A stretch of 64,000 nucleotides of DNA from JACJWR01 sp964547485 (lineage in GTDB: Bacteria; Actinomycetota; Actinomycetes; S36-B12; UBA10799). The DNA lies in NCBI GenBank assembly GCA_964547485.1, contig CAZJNU010000003.1, positions 1 to 64,000 on the forward strand, given 5' to 3'. This document shows positions 38,687-45,987 of this stretch, piece by piece (positions within the stretch are counted from its first letter, which is position 1; each line of letters begins with the position of its first letter). A program made the position numbers and the translations under genes. The notes under the pieces are model-generated. The model did no database searches. It was not told where the DNA came from and saw only the letters and a program-made list of their open reading frames with translations.

Positions 38687-39409
38687 ATGACCGACTCGGC
38701 CGCACCCCACAACCACGAACATCGACCGCCGGCGCCCCAGGTGCACGAAATATCAGACTTCGAGGTGCTCGAGATCGCCTTGCGTGAGTTGGCGATCGAG
38801 AAAGGCCTCTTCACTGCAGAGGACCACCGGCGGTACACGGAGTACTTCGAAACCCTGGGTCCTGTACCCGCGTCTCGGCTAGTCGCCAAGGCGTGGGTTG
38901 ACCCGGACTTCAAGGCGCTTGCCCTCGCCGATGGACTCGCGGCAAGCCGCGAGGTCGGAGCCGACTGGCTGGACGCACCTCCCACTGGCTTCGGCACCCC
39001 GAGCGACTTCACGGCGTTCGTGATCTTGGAGGACACCCCAAAGCTGCATCACGTAATCGTGTGCACCCTGTGTTCGTGCTACCCGCGACCCATCCTGGGG
39101 AACTCACCCGAGTGGTACCGGACGCCGAACTACCGCCGTCGCATCGTGCGCACCCCGCGGGCGGTACTCGCCGAGTTCGGTCTGTTCCTGCCCGAGGATG
39201 TCGAGATTCGGGTCGAGGATTCGAACTCGAAGAACAGGTTCATGGTGCTGCCGGTGCGCCCAGCTGGCACCGAGGGATGGAGCGAAGATCAACTCGCCGA
39301 AATCGTGACCCGTGACTGCTGCATCGGCATCGCACTGCCAAAGCCGGGCGTGACGAATGACGCTCCTCGAGACGTTCAACCCGCCGTCAATCCCATTTCA
39401 GCCCACTGA
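38687..39409 (+). CDS. scnC: Metal-binding subunit of thiocyanate hydrolase/nitrile hydratase
   Basis: 240 residues. The metal claw is VCTLCSCYPRP, with Cys126, Cys129, Ser130 and Cys131, in which two cysteines become oxidised and bind non-corrin Co(III) or Fe(III). Threonine in CTLCSC favours cobalt. The CYPRPILGNSPEWYRTPNYR continuation resembles the thiocyanate hydrolase gamma subunit more than true nitrile hydratase (CTPWPVLG). The reaction would be hydration of thiocyanate (to carbonyl sulfide and ammonia) or of a nitrile. ATG 38687 lies 71 bases after the beta gene. The adjacent NiCoT gene supports cobalt. Confidence 0.85.
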   Translation: MTDSAAPHNHEHRPPAPQVHEISDFEVLEIALRELAIEKGLFTAEDHRRYTEYFETLGPVPASRLVAKAWVDPDFKALALADGLAASREVGADWLDAPPTGFGTPSDFTAFVILEDTPKLHHVIVCTLCSCYPRPILGNSPEWYRTPNYRRRIVRTPRAVLAEFGLFLPEDVEIRVEDSNSKNRFMVLPVRPAGTEGWSEDQLAEIVTRDCCIGIALPKPGVTNDAPRDVQPAVNPISAH

Positions 39410-39429
39410 AGTTCTCTGAGGGAGACAGG

Positions 39430-39795
39430 ATGTCGACGGACCACAACCCGGCAAACGCGAAAGTGCCGACACTCGAGCGGATCGTTGAACACGGCCAGGT
39501 GTGGCCGGATCTGATGGAGCAGTACGGCGTCGTGAACCCCACCCCGCCCTGGAAGTCGAGCCTCGACGGCATGTGTGATGCGCTCGACAAGGAGGCAACC
39601 GCGCTCCCGCTACTGGAGCGACGCGACGAGGAAGACCTGCTGTCCCAGGGAGTCTACGAGTCGTTGCCGTACCCGGAGAGCCAACTTGTCTCGCTGGCCC
39701 ACTCCATGGTGTCCAGGGATCTCATTGCCGAGGACGAGTTGACTCGGCGAATGGAGGAGGTCCGTGCGCGGCTTGAGGTCATGGACACCTGCTGA
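39430..39795 (+). CDS. Thiocyanate hydrolase/nitrile hydratase activator (P15K-like)
   Basis: 121 residues. The end, LPYPESQLVSLAHSMVSRDLIAEDELTRRMEEVRARLE, parallels the LPYYGRWVLAMCRLLVEKHHITLRELTDRADEVHQRIE part of the beta-type subunit, so the protein is a half-length beta-domain homologue. Such paralogues (P14K, P15K) act as metallochaperones or self-subunit-swapping activators that load cobalt and allow cysteine oxidation. It follows the metal subunit by 20 bases; the NiCoT start overlaps its end by 32 bases. A small third subunit remains possible. Confidence 0.68.
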   Translation: MSTDHNPANAKVPTLERIVEHGQVWPDLMEQYGVVNPTPPWKSSLDGMCDALDKEATALPLLERRDEEDLLSQGVYESLPYPESQLVSLAHSMVSRDLIAEDELTRRMEEVRARLEVMDTC

Positions 39796-40843
39796 GGAAA
39801 GCGGTTCGCAGGCGCCGACCGCCCGACCCGAGCGCAGCCCCCGGTTCCGACTCGTAGCCGTCGGCTCGACCGTTGTGCTGCTGAACCTGCTCGCTTGGGG
39901 CCTGTATGCGGTGGGGTTGGCAGGCTCAAGCTCATCGGCCGGGATGGCCGGAGTCGGCATCCTGGCATTCGTCCTCGGCGTTCGACATGCCTTTGATGCA
40001 GACCACATTGCCACCATCGATGACTGTTCCCGACTGCTGGTGCGACGCGGAGAGCGGCCCCTCGGGCTGGGCCTCTTCTTCGCCCTTGGCCATTCCGGCG
40101 TCGTGCTATTCCTCGCCATAGTGGTGATCCTGTTCGCCGGCGCCGCCACTTCCGAAACCATGAGCATCGTGGAGTCCTTCGGCGGGAACCTGTCGGCAGC
40201 GGTGGCAGCGACGTTTCTGCTGGTTGTCGGAATTCTCAACCTCAAGGTCTTTCGATCCCTCTGGCTGGTCCGGACGCAGGCGCGCGCCGGTGCAATACCG
40301 ACTGCGGAAATGGACGCCATGCTCACAAGGCGGGGGGTGCTCAGTCGGGTCTTGGGTCCGAGGATGTCCTCGGCGCTGGTCTCCTCTCCTCAGATGATTC
40401 CCATCGGGTTCCTGTTTGGGCTCGGCTTGGGAACGGCTTCGGAAGTGGCGCTGCTGGGGTTGTCGGCGACCTCCGCTGCCCAGGGCTCGGTCTCGCTGGC
40501 GGGGCTGATTGCCCTCCCGCTCCTGTTCGCAGCTGGGATGGCTCTCTTCGATACAGCTAACTCGCTGATGATGGTGCACATGTACGGTTCGGCGACCCAG
40601 GATCGCCGCAGGGTGCGGTTCAACCTGGCGACCACCCTCACCACCGGACTGATCGGAATCGCGGTCGGGCTCGTCTACCTGGCGGGTCTTCTGGTGGACC
40701 ATGCTGGTGCGCAACTGCTGGCGCCCGTCGCCGCCATCGGGGATCACTTCGAACTGCTGGGATACGCCATCGTCACTGCCTACCTCGTGGTGTGGGTCAC
40801 CACCGTCTTCGCCGGCAGAGCCTCGGGCCGAGCAAGTCCCTGA
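39764..40843 (+). CDS. NiCoT-family nickel/cobalt transporter
   Basis: 359 residues, about eight membrane helices. The metal-selectivity motif RHAFDADHIATID (H75-x4-D80-H81) in helix 2 is diagnostic of NiCoT permeases (HoxN/NixA/NhlF). A second family block is LGHSGVVLFLA, here as ALGHSGVV, and a third FGLGLGTASEVALL. It imports Co2+ or Ni2+ for the hydratase encoded just upstream; the same pairing is known for NhlF of Rhodococcus nitrile hydratase. GTG 39764 has GGAGGAGG directly upstream, inside the activator gene, so translation is coupled. Confidence 0.92.
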   Translation: MRGLRSWTPAEESGSQAPTARPERSPRFRLVAVGSTVVLLNLLAWGLYAVGLAGSSSSAGMAGVGILAFVLGVRHAFDADHIATIDDCSRLLVRRGERPLGLGLFFALGHSGVVLFLAIVVILFAGAATSETMSIVESFGGNLSAAVAATFLLVVGILNLKVFRSLWLVRTQARAGAIPTAEMDAMLTRRGVLSRVLGPRMSSALVSSPQMIPIGFLFGLGLGTASEVALLGLSATSAAQGSVSLAGLIALPLLFAAGMALFDTANSLMMVHMYGSATQDRRRVRFNLATTLTTGLIGIAVGLVYLAGLLVDHAGAQLLAPVAAIGDHFELLGYAIVTAYLVVWVTTVFAGRASGRASP

Positions 40844-40859
40844 CGGAATCGGCTGATTC

Positions 40860-42233
40860 TCAGGCCCACGATGCGGGGACCGTATTCGTCGCGTCAACCA
40901 CGTTCACGCAGTCGCTGCGATGCACCGTCAGGGTTCCGTCTCGCAGGCCCCGAGCCACGATCGCAACCGGTGCCATCGGCGTCGGAGAGCAGCACTGCGC
41001 CATTCGATAGGGCATGGCTTCCGCACCGGGGATCGTGACCGTTGCCTGGGTGGCGCCTTCGGGTGCCGGTGACTTAGGTCGCACCGGGCCGGGCTGCCCG
41101 ACCGCGGGCTCTGCAGCTCGGGGGGACAACTCCGCGACATCGCGGAGTTGTCGGCGGATCTTGGTGCGCACGCGCGGCGTGACCACCCACCGCAACCAGT
41201 CGGCATTCGGACCCGCCCGCCGACCAACGCGCACCTCCACCGTGTCGCCGTCGCCCAGCACCGTTGACAAGGCCGCACCCTGACCGTTGATCCTGGCCCC
41301 GACACAGGTCGCACCGACGTTGGAGTGGATGGCGTAGGCGAAGTCGATGACGCAGGCGCCGCGCCGCAGCACGATCGCCTGACCAGCCGGGGTGTACACG
41401 GTCACGTTGTCTGGCACGTCGTTGCCGGCGAGGACCGTCGACAGCCAGGCGGGTTCACCGTCACTGCCAAGCTTGTAGGCCCAGTGCGCCGCACGGCCGA
41501 ATCTGGCGTCGTGGTGCATGCTGTCGGTGCGGATCTGCACCTCGACGCGTCTGGCATCCTCCGTGACGACGATGTGCAGCGAGGAGTACCCCGAGGCCTT
41601 GGCGCGCGCCACGTAGTCACGCCAGCCGCTGGCATCGAAGTCATGGCGCGACGCGATACCCGAGACGGCCTCGTAGCACGTCGGGGTGTCTGCGACGACA
41701 AGCCGGACACCCAGCAGGTCATGGAGGTTCAGCAGGCGAGCGAGGTCGCCGCCGGATTTCGCCCACGCGCTCTGTGGCGACTTCACCCGATGCTCCACCT
41801 GCGTCACCTCGACGCCGGTCTGCGCCGCGAGGCGCGCGGCCACGCCGGCAAGCCAGTGGGACATCGCCGGGTAGTCGACGACTGCGACGATGCGTTGGTA
41901 GTCCATTGGCCGTTGCAGTCGAAAACAATGCTCACCGATGGCCCGGCTCAGGTCGTCGTCTCCGAGACGCTCGGCCAGGATCGCGTGCACGCCGGTCGCT
42001 ACGTCCACGAGGCTATCCATCGTCACACCTGCGTCGTCGAGCATCTCGCGCAGCGGGGTGGGTTCACCGGCAAGGGTCGACGCGACACGGCCCAAGTGCT
42101 CTCGCAACACGTGGGGATCGCCAGCTTTGGCGGCGATGCTGGCAAGCATGTCCGTGGCCGCGAGTCGATCTCTGTTGAGCAGCAGGGTGCACAACTGTGC
42201 GTCGAGTGCGTCCTGGCCCGAAGCTGCGTTCAA
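40860..42233 (-). CDS. RelA/SpoT homologue without HD domain (RSD-TGS-Zn finger)
   Basis: 457 residues. The (p)ppGpp synthetase core runs from about 140 to 260: KSPQSAWAKSGG, HDLLGVRLVV with the catalytic Asp, GYSSLHIVV and RVEVQIRTDSMHHDARFGRAAHWAYK with the Glu. A TGS domain follows (NVTVYTPAGQAIVLRRGACVIDFAYAIH, about 275-335) and a C-terminal zinc-finger-like block (MAQCCSPTP, HRSDCVN). The N-terminal HD hydrolase domain of normal RSH enzymes is replaced by about 75 unrelated residues, and no ACT domain is present. So it may make but not degrade alarmone, or act as a specialised stress or toxin synthetase. Convergent with the NiCoT gene. Confidence 0.86.
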   Translation of the reverse strand: MNAASGQDALDAQLCTLLLNRDRLAATDMLASIAAKAGDPHVLREHLGRVASTLAGEPTPLREMLDDAGVTMDSLVDVATGVHAILAERLGDDDLSRAIGEHCFRLQRPMDYQRIVAVVDYPAMSHWLAGVAARLAAQTGVEVTQVEHRVKSPQSAWAKSGGDLARLLNLHDLLGVRLVVADTPTCYEAVSGIASRHDFDASGWRDYVARAKASGYSSLHIVVTEDARRVEVQIRTDSMHHDARFGRAAHWAYKLGSDGEPAWLSTVLAGNDVPDNVTVYTPAGQAIVLRRGACVIDFAYAIHSNVGATCVGARINGQGAALSTVLGDGDTVEVRVGRRAGPNADWLRWVVTPRVRTKIRRQLRDVAELSPRAAEPAVGQPGPVRPKSPAPEGATQATVTIPGAEAMPYRMAQCCSPTPMAPVAIVARGLRDGTLTVHRSDCVNVVDATNTVPASWA

Positions 42234-42547
42234 CGGTCTCTCGTTTCGGCGCCGATCCGTGCGTACCCGCTGAGTCTATCGCGGTCGACGCGCTCGGATT
42301 CTGTTGCGGAGGTGCCGGCCCGCCTCCTTGGACGCGCCGCTGTAGTTGCGGAAATCGCTCGAAAGGCACGTCGTCGCCGACGGGTGGCCCTCCAGTCGGA
42401 GTCCAGGTTCGTTGACACTCCCCGCTGCGAATAGCAGACTCGAATTAAGGGACGAGCGACACGCAGGCGGGATCGCACAATCGCGCCCAGGCCACCTCGG
42501 AGTCGAATCCGGCGTGGTCGTGACACACGGAGTGGGAGGTTCTGATC
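42234..42547. other. Divergent intergenic region, RSH / universal stress protein
   Basis: 314 bases without a convincing gene. It ends with a GGGAGG ribosome site for the stress protein. I see no strong palindrome or sigma-A promoter on either side. Confidence 0.5.
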
Positions 42548-43006
42548 ATGGCTAAGAACGGAGGCGGGGTCATCTTGGTGGGGGTGGATGGCTCACCCGC
42601 CAGCCTGGAGGCGCTCACGTGGGCCGCTGAAGAGGCCAAGATTCGCCGAGCGGAATTGCATGTCCTCAGGGTCTGGTCGCTGCATCTGGGCGGCACCAGC
42701 GTCGGCGGCACGCCAGCGCCGTCGTACGCCGTTCAAGACAGCGGCAAGGCGGCCAAGGCAGCTTTGGAGCAGTCGATCCGGGAGACGCTGGGCAAAGCTC
42801 CGGGGCTTGACGTGCGTGCCTCGGTGGCGCACGGAAACCCGGCGAAAGTCTTGATCGACACCGCATCGAAGGAGCGGGCCAAAATGCTGGTGGTCGCCAG
42901 CCGCGGCATGGGAGGCTTCAAGAAGCTGCTGCTCGGCTCAGTGAGTTCGCAATGCGTCGCGCATGCCGCGTGCCCCGTCACCGTCATCCACCCGCGGACC
43001 GGGTAG
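42548..43006 (+). CDS. Universal stress protein (UspA family, ATP-binding type)
   Basis: 152 residues, single Usp domain. ILVGVDGSPASLEALTWAAEEA at the N-terminus and the C-terminal GMGGFKKLLLGSVS segment fit the G-2x-G-9x-G-(S/T) nucleotide motif, so it is of the ATP-binding class. Cytosolic, usually induced by starvation, hypoxia or stationary phase. Its neighbour, the divergent RSH protein, also belongs to starvation physiology. Start supported by GGGAGG 9 bases upstream. Confidence 0.92.
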   Translation: MAKNGGGVILVGVDGSPASLEALTWAAEEAKIRRAELHVLRVWSLHLGGTSVGGTPAPSYAVQDSGKAAKAALEQSIRETLGKAPGLDVRASVAHGNPAKVLIDTASKERAKMLVVASRGMGGFKKLLLGSVSSQCVAHAACPVTVIHPRTG

Positions 43007-43009
43007 CCC

Positions 43010-43287
43010 ACCCGACGTTTCCGTCCACGGCGGTCCGCAACAACTTCGCAGACGAGGTCGACCAGACCCACGAACGTGTCTACGTCACCCGCAACGGCCG
43101 TGACTTCGTGGTCCTACTGTCCAAAGCCGACCTCGATTCACTCGAGGCAACACTCGAGTTGCTGACCGACCAGGCCGCGCAGCAAAGGCTGGCCGACGCC
43201 GAGCGAGCCGTGGTCACAGGCGATCTCACCAGTGCAGCGGAGATGGCCTCGTTGATGGAGGAGCGTCGGCGCGCCAGTGGGGTCTAA
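43010..43287 (+). pseudogene. YefM/Phd antitoxin, 5'-truncated
   Basis: PSTAVRNNFADEVDQTHERVYVTRNGRDFVVLLSKADLDSLEATLELL is a YefM-type antitoxin body, but no start codon precedes it at the family position (the codon there is GTA). In-frame starts exist only inside the stress-protein gene (42952, 42970). The C-terminal toxin-binding part (AEMASLMEERRRASGV) is intact and overlaps the toxin start, so weak translation from the upstream starts cannot be excluded. Confidence 0.6.
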
Positions 43288-43396
43288 GACCGACTACCTC
43301 ATCACCCTGTCCCCGGGAGCCAGGCGTGCCCTGACCGACGAATTGCCAGAGGCCGCAGCCTTCGCTGCCTGGGAGTTCATCTCAGGTGCCGGGTCA
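43277..43396 (+). pseudogene. RelE/ParE-type toxin fragment
   Basis: From GTG 43277: YLITLSPGARRALTDELPEAAAFAAWEFI is the N-terminal third of a RelE-family mRNA interferase. The family's later basic residues and RVVYxI strand are missing; after about residue 37 the frame runs into unrelated sequence and then into the amidohydrolase 3' end. Inactive remnant of a YefM-RelE pair. Confidence 0.65.
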
Positions 43397-43415
43397 TCGT
43401 GCTGGATATCGCCAG

Positions 43416-45143
43416 TCAGCAGCACTTTGACCGAGTGGCGTGTTCCGGCAGGTCCTGATGTTTGGAGGGATCTATTTGCTCCACCTCAGCAATGAAGGAG
43501 TCGAGGTCGATCTTGTGACCGTGCAACCACGTTCCGAGTACCTGGACGTGGTTGGTGAGGGTGCCTACGTCGACCTTGTAGGGGTCAGCGGACAGCTCAA
43601 CGAAGTCGGCGAGTTTGCCCACTGCGATTGAGCCGAGGTCGTGCTCGCGGCGCAGATGGTAGGCCGCGTTGATCGTGACCGCTTTCAGCGCATCATCCAC
43701 TGTCACGGCCTGGTTTGGTCCGTGAAGTTCGCCGGCCAAAGTCCTGCGGGTGGCCATGCATTGGATGTCCAGTAGCGGGATGGCCGGTGCCACCGGACTG
43801 TCGGAGTGGAACGAAATCTTCGCACCCGCCCGCACCGCATCACCGGCGGCGCACACCTGACTGCCGATCTCGGTGGCGAACAGCGCCCCGTCGAAGATGT
43901 CGTCTTGGTAGATGAACTGGTAGGCCGCCAGGGGTGTTGCCACACCCAATGCCACTGCTCGCCCGAACTGGTCGGCTCGACCGGTGGTCCAATGCTCGAG
44001 GCGCCAGCGGTGATCCGTCCCAAGCAGGCCGTGTCGGGCCAGCGCAGCAGCGTATCCGTCGAGAACGAAGTCAACGGCCACGTCTCCGTGCGCGTGGACC
44101 GCGAGTTGCATTCCGGTGGTGGCGAAGGTGTCTAGCGCCGCGTCGAACTGCACCCTGGTGTAGTTCATGACTGAATCACCGCTTGGCCCAAGCGGAATCT
44201 GGGCGGCCTTCGTGGTGGCGTTGTCGAGGTAGGGGAACGACGCCGCCAGCGTGCCATTGAACGGCGTGCCATCGGACCACATCTTGATGCCGACTTTCCA
44301 GAGCCGGTCCTCGGCTACCTCCGACGTGAATGACTCCGTGCAGCTCGGTTCGGTGGCGGCGTGGTACAGCCCGACGCGGATGGGGCTATCGACGAGAGCT
44401 CCGAGGGCTTCGTAGGCCGGCGACATTGCTGAGGAGAAGGCGTGTTCGCTCGTGGTCGTGATGCCCGCCTCGGCCAGCTTTCGGTACCACCGGGCCGCTG
44501 ACAGGAGTGGGTGCGGAATCGCCGCCGACTGCACCTTTCCCGCCGCCGCTAGCACTGCAGCCGGCTCATAGGCGCGTCCGTTCGAAGTGCCGTCGGCGTT
44601 CCTCCCGTAGCGCGCCGCTTCCGGATCGGCGGGCGGCTTACCGTCCGCCCAACCGTTGAACGCGATCGTCGCAGAGTTGAAGTAGATCTCGTGCCCAGAT
44701 ATATCCATCACGACAGCCGGACGAGTCGGGAAGAACTCGTCCAGATCCGTGTTCGTCAGTTCGGGAGCACCCTGACCGGGGCGCTCCAGTCCGTAACACA
44801 CGACGGGTTGACCCGCTGGCAGGGTCCGATCCAGGGTGCGCCACAACGCCTGGACGTCGGCGTAGGTGGGGTAGCCCTGGCTCCGAGCAATCCAGTTCGA
44901 AGGATCCTGGGTGTAGATGCCCGACAGCACCGGATGGCTGTGGGCCTCGATGAACCCCGGCATTAGCACCGTGTCGCCAAGGTCGGTGACCTCTACGCCC
45001 GGTGCCGCGGACTGGCATTCGGCGAGCGTGCCAACCGCCACGATGGAGCCGGTCAGGGTGTCCACAGCTACCGCCTCGGCGCGCGGGCTAGCGGGCTCCA
45101 TGGTGATGATGGAGGAAGCCTTCAGGATCAGGTCAGCGGTCAC
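43416..45143 (-). CDS. Amidohydrolase family 3 (YtcJ-like) metal-dependent hydrolase
   Basis: 575 residues with the amidohydrolase_3 layout: small N-terminal beta domain (ILKASSIITMEPASPRAEAVAVD), then the TIM barrel with PGFIEAHSHPVLSG (HxH metal ligands), the catalytic Lys region KVGIKMWSDGTPFNGT, VHAHGDVAVDFVL, LEHW and the metal Asp in SFHSDSPVAP, ending with IAVGKLADFVELSADPY. Members act on exocyclic amides or cyclic compounds; the substrate is unknown. It runs toward the decayed YefM-RelE pair and is 53 bases downstream of the vapC stop. Confidence 0.88.
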   Translation of the reverse strand: MTADLILKASSIITMEPASPRAEAVAVDTLTGSIVAVGTLAECQSAAPGVEVTDLGDTVLMPGFIEAHSHPVLSGIYTQDPSNWIARSQGYPTYADVQALWRTLDRTLPAGQPVVCYGLERPGQGAPELTNTDLDEFFPTRPAVVMDISGHEIYFNSATIAFNGWADGKPPADPEAARYGRNADGTSNGRAYEPAAVLAAAGKVQSAAIPHPLLSAARWYRKLAEAGITTTSEHAFSSAMSPAYEALGALVDSPIRVGLYHAATEPSCTESFTSEVAEDRLWKVGIKMWSDGTPFNGTLAASFPYLDNATTKAAQIPLGPSGDSVMNYTRVQFDAALDTFATTGMQLAVHAHGDVAVDFVLDGYAAALARHGLLGTDHRWRLEHWTTGRADQFGRAVALGVATPLAAYQFIYQDDIFDGALFATEIGSQVCAAGDAVRAGAKISFHSDSPVAPAIPLLDIQCMATRRTLAGELHGPNQAVTVDDALKAVTINAAYHLRREHDLGSIAVGKLADFVELSADPYKVDVGTLTNHVQVLGTWLHGHKIDLDSFIAEVEQIDPSKHQDLPEHATRSKCC

Positions 45144-45196
45144 GCGCGGCTCCTAGTCGTCTCCCCGTTCACTTCTGGCGACACTACGGCAGCCGC

Positions 45197-45610
45197 CTAC
45201 CGACCAACGTCCAGCGTGACGACCGTGACGGATTCGATCCCGGCGAAGTCGTCAGGGTTGCGAGTGAACACCGGAAGGTCGTTGGCCACCGCGGTCGCAG
45301 CGATGAGCGCGTCATACGCCCGGGCGCTGCTCTTACGGCCCGCAGCCCGCAGTTGCGCGGCGACACGACCAAAGGCCCGGGCGGCCCGATCGTCGAAAGG
45401 GATGGGGTCGAAGTCGGCCTCCACCTGTTGTAACACGCTCTGGCGCGCGACTCGCTCCGCGGCCGTTCTCGCCACCAGCGGACCGACAGAGAGCTCGGCC
45501 AAAGTGATCGCAGACACGAAACACCGAGCGGGGAGCCCCCTCAAGTCGGTGAGCCCGCCGAGGCTAACGACGACGCTTGTGTCCAACAAGCCACGTTCGT
45601 GCGGGCTCAC
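45197..45610 (-). CDS. VapC-type PIN toxin
   Basis: 137 residues: GLLDTSVVVSLGG with the first Asp, FVSAITLAELSVGP with Glu, KSSARAYDALIAATAVANDLPVFTRNPDDF with later Asp residues and the TxN motif. Ribonuclease toxin of the VapC family. The GTG start at 45610 overlaps the antitoxin stop (GTGA). Similar over the central block to the VapC at 11744-12124. Intact. Confidence 0.9.
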   Translation of the reverse strand: MSPHERGLLDTSVVVSLGGLTDLRGLPARCFVSAITLAELSVGPLVARTAAERVARQSVLQQVEADFDPIPFDDRAARAFGRVAAQLRAAGRKSSARAYDALIAATAVANDLPVFTRNPDDFAGIESVTVVTLDVGR

Positions 45611-45843
45611 AGATTGGGGTCCAGGATGTTATCGAGGTCGGTCCGCAGGTCCGCCAGATCGATCACAGGGATGGTGTGCCAACGCTCAACCAGAACGGTC
45701 GCCGGAGTCCCGCCTCCTGCGACGGGGCGCAGCTCGGCGACGGGCTTGCCCTGGCGCGTCACCGTCACACTCTCGCCGCGCATCACCGAATCAAGTACGT
45801 CACCGCCGTGATTGCGGAGGTCGCGAACGCTCACTTCAGTCAT
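45607..45843 (-). CDS. Phd/YefM-type antitoxin of VapC
   Basis: 78 residues: MTEVSVRDLRNHGGDVLDSVMRGESVTVTRQGKPVAELRPV is the Phd/YefM fold, followed by a toxin-binding tail (VIDLADLRTDLDNILDPNL). The ATG sits one base from a 30-bp perfect palindrome, so transcription must start inside or very near it; the mRNA is probably leaderless and the operon tightly autorepressed. Confidence 0.9.
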   Translation of the reverse strand: MTEVSVRDLRNHGGDVLDSVMRGESVTVTRQGKPVAELRPVAGGGTPATVLVERWHTIPVIDLADLRTDLDNILDPNL

Positions 45844-45844
45844 A

Positions 45845-45874
45845 CTTTAATGTCTCACGCGTGAGACATTAAAG
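45845..45874. promoter_or_regulatory. 30-bp perfect palindrome, operator of vapBC
   Basis: CTTTAATGTCTCACG followed immediately by its exact reverse complement (axis between 45859 and 45860). AT-rich ends and contact with the antitoxin ATG indicate a promoter-operator. An MFS gene starts 114 bases away in the opposite direction and could also be affected. Confidence 0.8.
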
Positions 45875-45987
45875 CAATCTGGCGACGTGACTCACCAGAC
45901 AGTGGGCTCTGCGGCGTTGCGGAACCGGACCGATGGGGCTTGATCTTCGCTACTGTCGGGGTCCATGCGAGATCGCCAGCGCGACTG

